From contig CAJQNS010000066.1 in assembly GCA_905479735.1 (NCBI GenBank), positions 1-45,438 of the forward strand: a stretch of 45,438 bases of DNA. The letters are read 5' to 3'. Under the pieces are notes generated by a model. It was given only the letters and a program-made list of their open reading frames with translations, was not told the DNA's origin and searched no databases. The position numbers and the translations under genes were made by a program. The stretch comes from an uncultured Desulfofustis sp. GTDB lineage: Bacteria > Desulfobacterota > Desulfobulbia > Desulfobulbales > Desulfocapsaceae. Shown in pieces: positions 22,210-29,963 of this stretch; the stretch's first letter is position 1, and each line of letters opens with the position of its first letter.

Positions 22210-23001
22210 ATGACCACTACCGAACTCCTCAAGTCCATCAGATCCCTGGTTGCCTACCACCAATCGTGTGGGGTCAACTATTATCATAACAGAGCTGCAC
22301 TCGAAGAGGGGCTTAAGCAACTCGAGCGATTAGCCGCAGAAGCCGGTGATGAGGGGAAAACCCCACAGCGCCAGAGGGTTCCCACTAATGATCTTGCAGC
22401 CGAGAAGAGTGGGCCGGATACGGTCACCATTGCAGAACTGGCCAAAGAAATTCAAACATGCAGGCTCTGTCAGCTCTGTGAAACCCGAAAAGTCAGTACT
22501 GCCGGTAAAGGGGGGCTAAGTCCCGATCTTCTGGTGGTCGGCGATTGGCTTGTGCACAGCTCCGGTACAAGCGGAGAAGCACTGTTCGGTGACCAGCAGG
22601 ACCAGATGTTTACCAGGATGATTGGGGCAATTGAGATGCAACAGTCCGGGGTGTTTGTCACCAATCTCATTAAGTGCAGTGTGGCTGAATCCTGCAGGCC
22701 TGAGGCAAGTCAGATCACGACCTGCATGAGTTATCTGAAACAACAGATTACCCTGCTCTCGCCCCGGATAATTCTCACCATGGGCACAGTGGCTTCTCAG
22801 GCCCTGCTTGACATTACTCGGCCGCTGATTGCGCTGCGGGGCAGGTTTCATCGATTTAAGGTCGGCAGTGGGCAGCCGATCCTGCTGATGCCGACCTTTC
22901 ACCCTTCCTATCTGTTAAAAAATCCAGAAATGAAGCAGCCGACCTGGAATGATCTGCAGCTGGTCAGAAAGAAGCTCGGTGAACTGGGCGGCAAGCAATA
23001 A
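22210..23001 (+). CDS. Uracil-DNA-glycosylase-superfamily protein (family 4-like) with altered motif A
   Basis: A 263-residue protein. An N-terminal extension of about 70 residues precedes a family-4-like UDG domain. The Fe-S ligands CRLCQLC (Cys84, Cys87), Cys156 in TNLIKCS and Cys172 are in place, as are IILTMG and the motif B region PTFHPSYLL (His231). Where active family-4 enzymes read GExPG followed by an acidic pair, this protein reads GDWLVHSSGTSGEALFGDQ (111-129), so the pocket and the water-activating residue differ. It may act on another base, or bind DNA or nucleotide without canonical uracil excision. Its stop abuts the stop of the convergent PqqD-like gene with no intervening base. 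Confidence 0.83.
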   Translation: MTTTELLKSIRSLVAYHQSCGVNYYHNRAALEEGLKQLERLAAEAGDEGKTPQRQRVPTNDLAAEKSGPDTVTIAELAKEIQTCRLCQLCETRKVSTAGKGGLSPDLLVVGDWLVHSSGTSGEALFGDQQDQMFTRMIGAIEMQQSGVFVTNLIKCSVAESCRPEASQITTCMSYLKQQITLLSPRIILTMGTVASQALLDITRPLIALRGRFHRFKVGSGQPILLMPTFHPSYLLKNPEMKQPTWNDLQLVRKKLGELGGKQ

Positions 23002-23385
23002 TCAGCCGAGTGCGATCAGACCTCTTTTCCCCAGTTCACGGAGAAAAAGGGTGATTGACTGTTCTGCTTCCTGATTGGATATCTTGTGATGGCGGGCGAA
23101 CTCCTCGATGAGTTCAGCGGTGGATCGGCTGCCGTCGATCATCTGCCAGACTTGGCTGCCCAGTGTATCCAACTCGATCTTTCTGGTCGGCGTTTCGGCT
23201 GCGCTGCTGCCGAAGCGCTCGAAGATCGATTGTAAAAATGGTTTCAATACCAGAACATATTCCACTTGGATGAGTCCTGATTCAAGGATCTCCCAGTCGA
23301 CCACATTGTTTCTCACCGGGGTGCAGGCCAGCGCCTGATCACGAGTCAGGAAGGTCGGCTGCTTTTTTTTTCTGAATAATCCCAT
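23002..23385 (-). CDS. PqqD-like protein
   Basis: A 127-residue protein. The N-terminal part is basic (MGLFRKKKQPTFLTRDQALA). From about residue 30 it has the PqqD winged-helix layout, with the characteristic DTLGSQVWQMIDGSRSTAEL and a C-terminal helix pair ending LRELGKRGLIALG. PqqD domains bind precursor peptides for modifying enzymes, but stand-alone PqqD-like proteins also occur with envelope and polysaccharide clusters. No radical SAM enzyme or precursor peptide is visible nearby, so a RiPP role is not supported. The ATG at 23385 is preferred over the TTG at 23397. Its start overlaps the upstream gene by 47 bases. It is the last gene of the long minus-strand cluster. Confidence 0.8.
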   Translation of the reverse strand: MGLFRKKKQPTFLTRDQALACTPVRNNVVDWEILESGLIQVEYVLVLKPFLQSIFERFGSSAAETPTRKIELDTLGSQVWQMIDGSRSTAELIEEFARHHKISNQEAEQSITLFLRELGKRGLIALG

Positions 23386-24232
23386 AGCCGTCTTCAATCA
23401 TAGTTTTTACCGAGTTCTCAATGGGTCTTTTAGTGCAGACACTATACCCTAAAATGCGGTCGTGGTGAGGAAAATGAGTAAATGATGCCGCCTGATAAAG
23501 CTTTTTCCTTCTGATCCGGCCCCACAGATATTCCGGCAGTTTCGGCGCGTAATGATAATGCAGCGTAGACAGGTCGGCATCCATCTGATTTTCGGGTCGG
23601 GCCCCACAGAAAGACTGGAAAAGGGTGGCAAACGAATTCTGCTGCAGATGCTGGGAAGCAGGCGCCAGTCGGCACAGGCGGAGCTCGGCTTCACTACTTT
23701 TGAAACAGAGGGTGGTCAGCCCGAAACGAAAGGAAGAACGCTCCAGTTCGAATCCATCAGGAAGAGAAAAGAAAAAGTCCTGAATCTGCCATTTCTCTGA
23801 TTCCGGAGGGTCTGGATGGCAATTCAGCGACTCTAGAACGAAGGGGTGGGTTTGAAAGCTCTCCAGCGACTTGCCATACACTCTGATGAGCAGAGTAGTT
23901 GCGCAGCTTTTGCAGGTGAGCAGCAGCACCGTATCCTCTGAGGAGTGATCCAGGGCGAAGGATTCAACTGCAAATTTTGTTTGGAAGCGGGCCGGCAGCA
24001 AGTCGATCAGCACCTCACTTCTGGAGCTGTCCGTGCCCGGAGTGAGCTGCCTGGCGATTTTCTCCACGGAGAGTGGGACTGCGTATTTTCCAGGCGGCTG
24101 CCAGCGCAATTCGGCGATAGGTTTAAGGTTGTTTTCAAGGATCAGGTGGTGCCGATCTTTGACAATGACATCCCACTGTCCGGGGATGTCCAGATGGAGG
24201 TGATTCCAGCGAATATGGTTGATACGGGTCAA
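23339..24232 (-). CDS. Unknown protein with internal duplication
   Basis: A 297-residue soluble protein that I do not recognise. Two segments look like copies of one beta-rich unit. Residues about 9-45 read WNHLHLDIPGQWDVIVKD and end ELRW. Residues about 148-190 read WQIQDFFFSLPDGFELERSS, then FRFGLTTLCF, and end ELRLCRL. No signal peptide or membrane helix is seen, and several cysteines are scattered. The only start in the open frame is TTG at 24232, 16 bases past the stop of the exported-protein gene, and a TGA lies three codons upstream. Its 3' end overlaps the PqqD-like gene, which suggests that the two proteins work together in the cytoplasm beside the exporter (inference). Confidence 0.65.
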   Translation of the reverse strand: MTRINHIRWNHLHLDIPGQWDVIVKDRHHLILENNLKPIAELRWQPPGKYAVPLSVEKIARQLTPGTDSSRSEVLIDLLPARFQTKFAVESFALDHSSEDTVLLLTCKSCATTLLIRVYGKSLESFQTHPFVLESLNCHPDPPESEKWQIQDFFFSLPDGFELERSSFRFGLTTLCFKSSEAELRLCRLAPASQHLQQNSFATLFQSFCGARPENQMDADLSTLHYHYAPKLPEYLWGRIRRKKLYQAASFTHFPHHDRILGYSVCTKRPIENSVKTMIEDGYGIIQKKKAADLPDS

Positions 24233-24248
24233 GATGTCTCAGTCAGAT

Positions 24249-24839
24249 TCAGCGGGGAAGCATATAGTCCCAGTCCGGTTTCATCCGTTGTTTGATCGTT
24301 TCTTTTTCTTCAGCAGTTTTGTTTTTCTCAAAAAAATCGATCACACAGAACCGCTCTTCTTCCATCAATTCCGGAAAGGAGATTTTTACCATATTGCCGA
24401 CATTTTCGTTGTCGTTCTGCAGGTTATGCTGCAGGATCAGGTTAACCCGCCTGTTGTCTTTATCGACGAAGCGCCATTTCCAGATATAGAGGACTCCGAA
24501 GGCGTCACCTTTCCATTCGGTGGGTTTGCCGTATTTGCTTTTATATTTTTTCAGTAACTCATCGTAGAAGTTTTTGCTGGAATTCTGGTACTTCATTCTG
24601 ATTTTGACAATCCGGCCGGGGTAAGCACAGGTACCGTAGGAAATGATACCTTTCCGAAAGCCGTGCCAGTCGTTTACCACCACTTCCTTGAGATATTCGG
24701 AATATTCTATTTGAGGGTAATCCGTGATAAACTCCCCAAGTTTGAAGCCGCCTATCTCCGTTGGGGTGTTGTAGGCCGCTACCGAAGTGAAACTCAGCAG
24801 GGCGATAATGATAAGTGTTGCGGCAGTGAAATATTTCAT
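24249..24839 (-). CDS. Exported protein of unknown function
   Basis: A 196-residue protein with a clear signal peptide (MKYFTAATLIIIALLSFTSVAA). The mature part begins YNTPTEIGGFKLGEFITDYP and resembles small periplasmic hypothetical proteins with a conserved opening GGFKLG and a Trp-rich centre (GDAFGVLYIWKWRFVD). Two cysteines (GTCAYPG and RFCVIDF) could pair in the periplasm. No family name can be given with confidence. Only 3 bases separate it from the upstream cyclic-nucleotide-fold gene, so it is within the operon. It may be a periplasmic partner of the transporters (inference). Confidence 0.75.
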   Translation of the reverse strand: MKYFTAATLIIIALLSFTSVAAYNTPTEIGGFKLGEFITDYPQIEYSEYLKEVVVNDWHGFRKGIISYGTCAYPGRIVKIRMKYQNSSKNFYDELLKKYKSKYGKPTEWKGDAFGVLYIWKWRFVDKDNRRVNLILQHNLQNDNENVGNMVKISFPELMEEERFCVIDFFEKNKTAEEKETIKQRMKPDWDYMLPR

Positions 24840-24842
24840 AGA

Positions 24843-25373
24843 TCAGCTCAGGGCTGTTGACTGAATTGTGCCGGTCGGTAGCATTCTGTCAAGCATAGAA
24901 GAGGTTTGATCGACCTGCCGACCCACGCTGAGCTGGATGACTCGCTCGATGAGTCCGTCCTTGTGGGCGGGGTATTTTTCCAGAACTTTTTGAAATGCGT
25001 TGCGGTCGATGACCAGGGCATCGACAACACTGAGTGCTTTCACCGAAAAGAACCAGTCGAATTGGGCAAGCAGGGCAAGTTCTCCGACACAGCCTTCGTT
25101 CTCCAGACGCTGGAGCCTCACTTGTTCGCCTCTGCGGGTGACCATCACTTCCACACTTCCCCCGTCCAGGATAAAGGCCTTATCCGCTTTCTTCCCAGAC
25201 TCAATGAGCAGGTCGCCGGGTTGAAAAGTCCGGTGTCTGGATAGATAGGCAATGAGCTTCAGCACGTCGAGATGCAGTCCGGAAAACAGGGGGGAATGCC
25301 TGAGCCGCTCAAAATCTCTGGTAAGCCGGGTGGCATGGTGATTTTCATTCTCGACGACCGTTGATGAGTTCAT
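24843..25373 (-). CDS. Cyclic-nucleotide-binding-fold protein without DNA-binding domain
   Basis: A 176-residue protein made almost wholly of one cNMP-binding-fold beta-barrel. Visible motifs are the opening helix (HSPLFSGLHLDVLKLIAYLS), PGDLLIESGKKADKAFILDG, VEVMVTRRG and the phosphate cassette region VGELALLAQFDWFFSVKA. In true cNMP binders an Arg follows the GE(x)A stretch to hold the phosphate; here that position is in WFFS, so nucleotide binding is doubtful. There is no C-terminal HTH. The ATG at 25373 overlaps the ABC exporter gene by 29 bases. Coupling with the exporter suggests that it gates or regulates transport, as fused CNB domains do in some peptidase-containing exporters (family knowledge, inferred here). 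Confidence 0.85.
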   Translation of the reverse strand: MNSSTVVENENHHATRLTRDFERLRHSPLFSGLHLDVLKLIAYLSRHRTFQPGDLLIESGKKADKAFILDGGSVEVMVTRRGEQVRLQRLENEGCVGELALLAQFDWFFSVKALSVVDALVIDRNAFQKVLEKYPAHKDGLIERVIQLSVGRQVDQTSSMLDRMLPTGTIQSTALS

Positions 25374-27921
25374 AAAGGGTCCCTTTCTTTGCAATAAGAT
25401 CATCGTAACTTCCCGATTCAACGATCTTACCCTCTTTCATAACTAATATATGGTCATATTCAGAAATCATGTCAAGACGGTGCACGACTGCGATAACTGT
25501 CGTTTTTCCTCGTAATTTTGTACTGATATAGCGCTGTATCCTGGTCTGCGAGTTATTGTCCAGACTGGCGGTTGCCTCATCGAGGATAAGGACCGGGCTC
25601 TTCTTCAGTAGGGCTCGGGCCAGGGCCAGTTTCTGCTTCTGCCCTCCGGAGAGGTTGTCGCCCTTGCTGCCGACATGAAAGTCGAGTCCGATATCCATGA
25701 TATAGTCGAGCAAATCGTATCGCTTCAGCTCTTCAGCAGCGACCGCGCTTAATTTTTCCCTGACCAGGTCCCGGTCAATGACAGTACCGAAAATAATATT
25801 GTCTTCAAGGTTGCGGGAGTAGAGGTAGTGATTGATGCAGAACGGGGTGAACTCGGTTTTTGCGGGCCCTGCCTTCTTGGCCTGATCAACTGTGGCAATC
25901 TCTGTTTGCAGAGCTCCAGTGGTTCCGTTGCTGCAGCTTTCAATATCGATCTTGGCCACCTGCTCCAGAAATTGGGGCCGGGCCTCCATAATAGCTGCCT
26001 CGAGACTGCGCGGCAGGGAAGTAATTTTATGAATTCCCGGGGTAAATTTAAGACCGAGCAGCAGCAGACGATCCCGGGAATTTTTATTCAATGTCTTCCA
26101 GTTTCCACCCGCATCAATTTGTTCGAGAAGTTTCACATAATCCTTCAGCTGACCGGGCTTCATCGGACTGCCCTGGAAGAGAAAATCGTCGCCATTGAAG
26201 TCGCCGAGAAGATTGATCGTCGCCACAGCGATTTCGAGGCCGAGTTCAATCAACGATTCTTCCAGTGCCGTATCGTTAAGAAATGTCCTGAACGTTTCAT
26301 TGGTCAGCAGTTTTTTGGTGGTGTAAGCGATGCCATAGGTACCGAACATGATATTGACGGCGACCGGACTGTAGCGCAAAAAACGGTTTACATCGTAGAA
26401 CTCGACTGCCTCTGAAATGTCGGAGCCCATTTTCTGCCGGACGATTTCCCGCATTTTCAGAAAACTTGAAATCATCGGCCTGGCCCGCTGGGGCGAGATG
26501 GTCGAGCGCAGTCCCCAGCGGATCAGATCGGGAACCAGGCCTACTTCGGTGATAATCTCGAAGATTTCCTGCCGACTGGGAAGCTCGTGGGTGACGTCGG
26601 CAAGATGGAGGGCATTTGTTGAGTAGAGCAGGTTGTCCCTGACCGTGCCGGTGAAAATAAACGACTGCTGGGCTACCGTGCTGATGCCGGTGACCACGTC
26701 CATCTGAGACAGTGTTTCAATCATCTGTCCGTCGATGCTCAGGGTGCCGCTGCTTTGCTGATAAAGCCTGCTGAGGACATGCCCTAAAGTACTCTTGCCC
26801 GATCCGGAGAAACCGACCAGAGCCAGATGCTTACCGGCTTCGAGGCGGAATGAAATGTCGTCCAGGAGCTGAATGGACTGGTTGATCCGGTAGCCGATAT
26901 TTTTGGCCTCGATCGATCCTTTAAAGCTTCGTGGTGCCGAACCAGGAGCCTCGAGGAGGAACTGAGGCTGGTGATCAAACAACTCCATGATCTGTTTGTA
27001 ACGTACCTGGGCATCCTGGTAGGACTGATAATAGAGGATCACTTCCTTCCAGGGATCATACACTTTTTCGTAGGCTGACAGAAAAGCGACCAGGGCCCCG
27101 ATGGTGAATTCGCCGTTGATAGCCATATATCCGCCAACCAGAAAGAGCAGGAACGGGCCGATGGACTGGAATAAGTTGTTGCTGAACTTGATGCCGTATT
27201 TGAGGATGTCGAGTCTGACGACAAGATCGTAGAGCCTGTAGATGAGACGGTCCAGCTTCAGTTGTTCCAGCAGAAATGAGCCGTTGCCCTGCACTTCGTG
27301 GATTCCTTCGGCCGCTTCGTTGACGACACTGGCCATCCGTCTGGTGACCATGACGCGTTTCTGATTGTAGCGGTTATACCAGCGCTGCAGAAGGGGGATG
27401 ACAGTGAATTCAAACGGATAGATGATCATGCTCAGCAGGCCGAGCAGCGGGTTCAGGTAGATCATGAAGCCCAGAAACACCAGAAAGGTAAGAACCGAAG
27501 TAATTGGAATCGCCAGGGCGCCTCCCAGAAAGGTGGCGATGGCGTTCAGTTCGGCAGTCATTGCCGAGGTGATCATACCGGTCTGGGTTTTGTGAAAAAA
27601 GGTCAGCGGCAACTTGAGGATATGCTGATAAAGATCGCGTCTCATCCCGATCAGGATTTTCTGACCGATGATCGCCTGCAGGGTGTTGGACGCATATTTC
27701 ATTATTCCGGCCATCAACACTGCTCCAAGATAGAGCCCGCAGTAGAGGTAGAGCTTGTCGATCATCTTCAGATTGATGGCGATGTTGATGATCTTGCGCT
27801 GCATTTCCAGGGGATAAACCCTGAAAAACAGGCTGATGACGATGATCACCAGCAGGACAACCTGAAGTGCCCGGTACCGTTTTTTGATCCAGTAGAAGAG
27901 TGGTCGCTCGGTGAGCCGCAT
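25345..27921 (-). CDS. ABC exporter (TMD-NBD) with a large insertion splitting the ATPase domain
   Basis: An 858-residue type I ABC exporter half-transporter. The six-helix membrane domain covers about 15-310. The nucleotide-binding domain starts at about 336, with Walker A GFSGSGKST (370-378) and Q-loop VAQQSFIFTG. It is then interrupted by about 260 residues (roughly 435-695) before the signature LSGGQ (757-761), Walker B VLILDEATASLD and the H-loop VVHRLD. The segment VRDNLLYST (427-435) before the insert is echoed by LEDNIIFGT (705-713) after it, as if the Q-loop downstream segment were duplicated around the insert. All catalytic motifs are intact, so it should hydrolyse ATP. A homodimer exporting a lipid-linked, glycan or peptide cargo is likely; the cargo is unknown. 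Confidence 0.9.
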   Translation of the reverse strand: MRLTERPLFYWIKKRYRALQVVLLVIIVISLFFRVYPLEMQRKIINIAINLKMIDKLYLYCGLYLGAVLMAGIMKYASNTLQAIIGQKILIGMRRDLYQHILKLPLTFFHKTQTGMITSAMTAELNAIATFLGGALAIPITSVLTFLVFLGFMIYLNPLLGLLSMIIYPFEFTVIPLLQRWYNRYNQKRVMVTRRMASVVNEAAEGIHEVQGNGSFLLEQLKLDRLIYRLYDLVVRLDILKYGIKFSNNLFQSIGPFLLFLVGGYMAINGEFTIGALVAFLSAYEKVYDPWKEVILYYQSYQDAQVRYKQIMELFDHQPQFLLEAPGSAPRSFKGSIEAKNIGYRINQSIQLLDDISFRLEAGKHLALVGFSGSGKSTLGHVLSRLYQQSSGTLSIDGQMIETLSQMDVVTGISTVAQQSFIFTGTVRDNLLYSTNALHLADVTHELPSRQEIFEIITEVGLVPDLIRWGLRSTISPQRARPMISSFLKMREIVRQKMGSDISEAVEFYDVNRFLRYSPVAVNIMFGTYGIAYTTKKLLTNETFRTFLNDTALEESLIELGLEIAVATINLLGDFNGDDFLFQGSPMKPGQLKDYVKLLEQIDAGGNWKTLNKNSRDRLLLLGLKFTPGIHKITSLPRSLEAAIMEARPQFLEQVAKIDIESCSNGTTGALQTEIATVDQAKKAGPAKTEFTPFCINHYLYSRNLEDNIIFGTVIDRDLVREKLSAVAAEELKRYDLLDYIMDIGLDFHVGSKGDNLSGGQKQKLALARALLKKSPVLILDEATASLDNNSQTRIQRYISTKLRGKTTVIAVVHRLDMISEYDHILVMKEGKIVESGSYDDLIAKKGTLYELINGRRE

Positions 27922-28000
27922 GGTGAACCTGGTATTCGGGAAGGATTGGTTGTAGATGGTGCGTCAACCGCTTAGAAGATAAGCAGCAGAGCGGCCAATG

Positions 28001-29959
28001 TCAGTAGGCCATATAGTTGAGTGACTTCATAATCAGGGCAAAACCCATGGCGAACATGCCGGTCAGCCCCATACCGCAGGAGAATCCGGCCAGCAGGACC
28101 GGGGCATACTGACGCCACATGGGCCCGTATTTCTTCAGAAAAAAGTAGCGGCCCAGCAGGGCTCCCGCCACCTCGAGAATGAGCCCGTGGGGGGTTGACT
28201 GACCGAGCCCCCTGACCACACCGTAGATCAGCAGGACCGGCAGTCCGAACAGACTGAGGACGAAATAGGCCAGCAGGCCGAAACCAAGCCCGGAGAAGAC
28301 GGTGGTCCCGTTGAGGGCCTGGTAGAAGGCCGAGTTCCCCTCCAGGGTTGAGGTCTGCATCAGCAGTGTGTTAAGGGCCTGCAGATGCCAGAGTTCCTGG
28401 GCGTAGGGGTAGCTGGCCGACGGTATTGGCGCCAACCGCCAGATGAATTGCGAGAAAAAGAGAGAAGCGATCATAACCACCGGGAAAACGATGATTTCAG
28501 CCTTGATGATGCCCCTGATCGAGGTACCGGTCAGTTCGATCTGGCGAAACTGGACAGTGGCCTCTCCATAGTTGTGAATCGGGATCGGCGCGTACCAGAT
28601 CTCGATGCCTTGATAACCGAAGAAACGGGCACCGGCGATAAAGCTGGCTTCCCTGACCAGCGGCAGGCTGACGAACTGCCCGGCGATGCCCTCCATTCGC
28701 GCTGTTATATAGGAAATAATCGGGGTATAGATAAAGCCGTAAGCCAGAAAGAATACCCATGGAAAGGTCGGCACCAGCCAGACACAGAGAGCCACATAGG
28801 CCAGGGTTGAAAACATGTAAATGGCAATCGAGATCCAGAAATTGAAGTCCCCCCTGCCTTTGGGCGGGTTGAACAAATCTTTCAAGGTTCCCCGATCGGA
28901 GGATGAGTCCCTGAATGATCTGACCACCGACCAGATGCCGATCACCCCGATGGCCAGTCCGAGGCCGATGCCGAAGCTCATGTAAAAATCGAAATTGTTG
29001 GCAAATACTGTCTCCACGGTGGCCATGCCCGGATGCCAGCGATGCAGGATGCCCTGGCTATAGAGAATCGGATTCATGACGATGGTGATGAGCAGTCCGA
29101 TGAGTCCACCGATGACCGCCCAGAAGGGCAGCACCATGCCGATGAACACCAGTCCCAGGTCGAGCTGCAGACCCGTGGCTACGGCCGGGAGCACCGCTTC
29201 GGTATGGCTGGTCAGCTCTATCCAGGGTATGGGGATGAGACGGATTGCCTCGGTGAAGATCAACCCCGAGGCAACCGGCAGCAGTACGTAGACGGCGCCG
29301 AACACCAGCCCTATAACGCCGCCGATGGAAAATACCCGCCACTTCCAGCCCGATTTCTTCTCTTCGGTCGACTCGGCCAGGGCCATGGTGCCCAGGGCCG
29401 CCACCGGGGCCATCGGAAAAGGCAGCTTCTCCACATCCGAGGTGATCCGGAAGAGAGCATAGCCCAGACCGAACTGATCGATGCGCTGGATAATCTGGGA
29501 ACCGACCAGCAGCAGAATGGGTATCATCCAGTCACGGTGCAGAAAGGTGCGCTCGATCATCGACATCGATTCGGGTCCCGGAGCGACCCAGGTCGGTATA
29601 TATTCGGTGAGGCCGAGCATCCGGGCGGCGTCGGACTGGACCAGGTATTGATTCCAGAGCAGGCCGGAAAAAGGTGATGCGAGGGCCGCACCGGCCATAT
29701 AGTAGAGCAGGAATATCTCCTGCTGCTTGAGTTCCGAATGGGCTCTCTTGGCAATCTCGGCAAAGAGGATGATAGTCACCCAGCGGGCCGCAGGGCCAAT
29801 GCCCTGGCCGATGACTAGCTGCAGGTACATGGAGCCCGGCATCATCAGAAAACCGATGAAGACCGCCCCGATGATGGTCTTCCAGTCGAAGCCTTCCTCG
29901 AAGTGGTCGGGCGGCGGCAGCAGGTCCCGGTATTCTTTCAGTTCCTTGTCATCGTACAT
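28001..29959 (-). CDS. OPT-like polytopic membrane protein (first of pair, downstream)
   Basis: A 652-residue integral membrane protein with more than a dozen hydrophobic segments. The opening DHFEEGFDWKTIIGAVFIGF and the repeated Gly/Pro-rich helix ends recall oligopeptide-transporter (OPT)-superfamily proteins. Conserved-looking loops include QIIQRIDQFGLGYALFRIT and FFGYQGIEIWYAPIPIHNYG. The ATG at 29959 lies just past the stop of its partner gene (29964); the extended frame upstream lacks support. OPT proteins import peptides or metal chelates by proton symport, but the substrate here is unknown and assignment to OPT is by general resemblance only. The pairing with a second protein of similar size suggests a heterodimer. 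Confidence 0.72.
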   Translation of the reverse strand: MYDDKELKEYRDLLPPPDHFEEGFDWKTIIGAVFIGFLMMPGSMYLQLVIGQGIGPAARWVTIILFAEIAKRAHSELKQQEIFLLYYMAGAALASPFSGLLWNQYLVQSDAARMLGLTEYIPTWVAPGPESMSMIERTFLHRDWMIPILLLVGSQIIQRIDQFGLGYALFRITSDVEKLPFPMAPVAALGTMALAESTEEKKSGWKWRVFSIGGVIGLVFGAVYVLLPVASGLIFTEAIRLIPIPWIELTSHTEAVLPAVATGLQLDLGLVFIGMVLPFWAVIGGLIGLLITIVMNPILYSQGILHRWHPGMATVETVFANNFDFYMSFGIGLGLAIGVIGIWSVVRSFRDSSSDRGTLKDLFNPPKGRGDFNFWISIAIYMFSTLAYVALCVWLVPTFPWVFFLAYGFIYTPIISYITARMEGIAGQFVSLPLVREASFIAGARFFGYQGIEIWYAPIPIHNYGEATVQFRQIELTGTSIRGIIKAEIIVFPVVMIASLFFSQFIWRLAPIPSASYPYAQELWHLQALNTLLMQTSTLEGNSAFYQALNGTTVFSGLGFGLLAYFVLSLFGLPVLLIYGVVRGLGQSTPHGLILEVAGALLGRYFFLKKYGPMWRQYAPVLLAGFSCGMGLTGMFAMGFALIMKSLNYMAY

Positions 29960-29963
29960 AGTC

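Noticed and set aside
23002..23385. RiPP biosynthesis cluster around the PqqD-like gene
   Set aside because: No radical SAM or other maturase and no convincing precursor peptide gene is visible in the neighbourhood.
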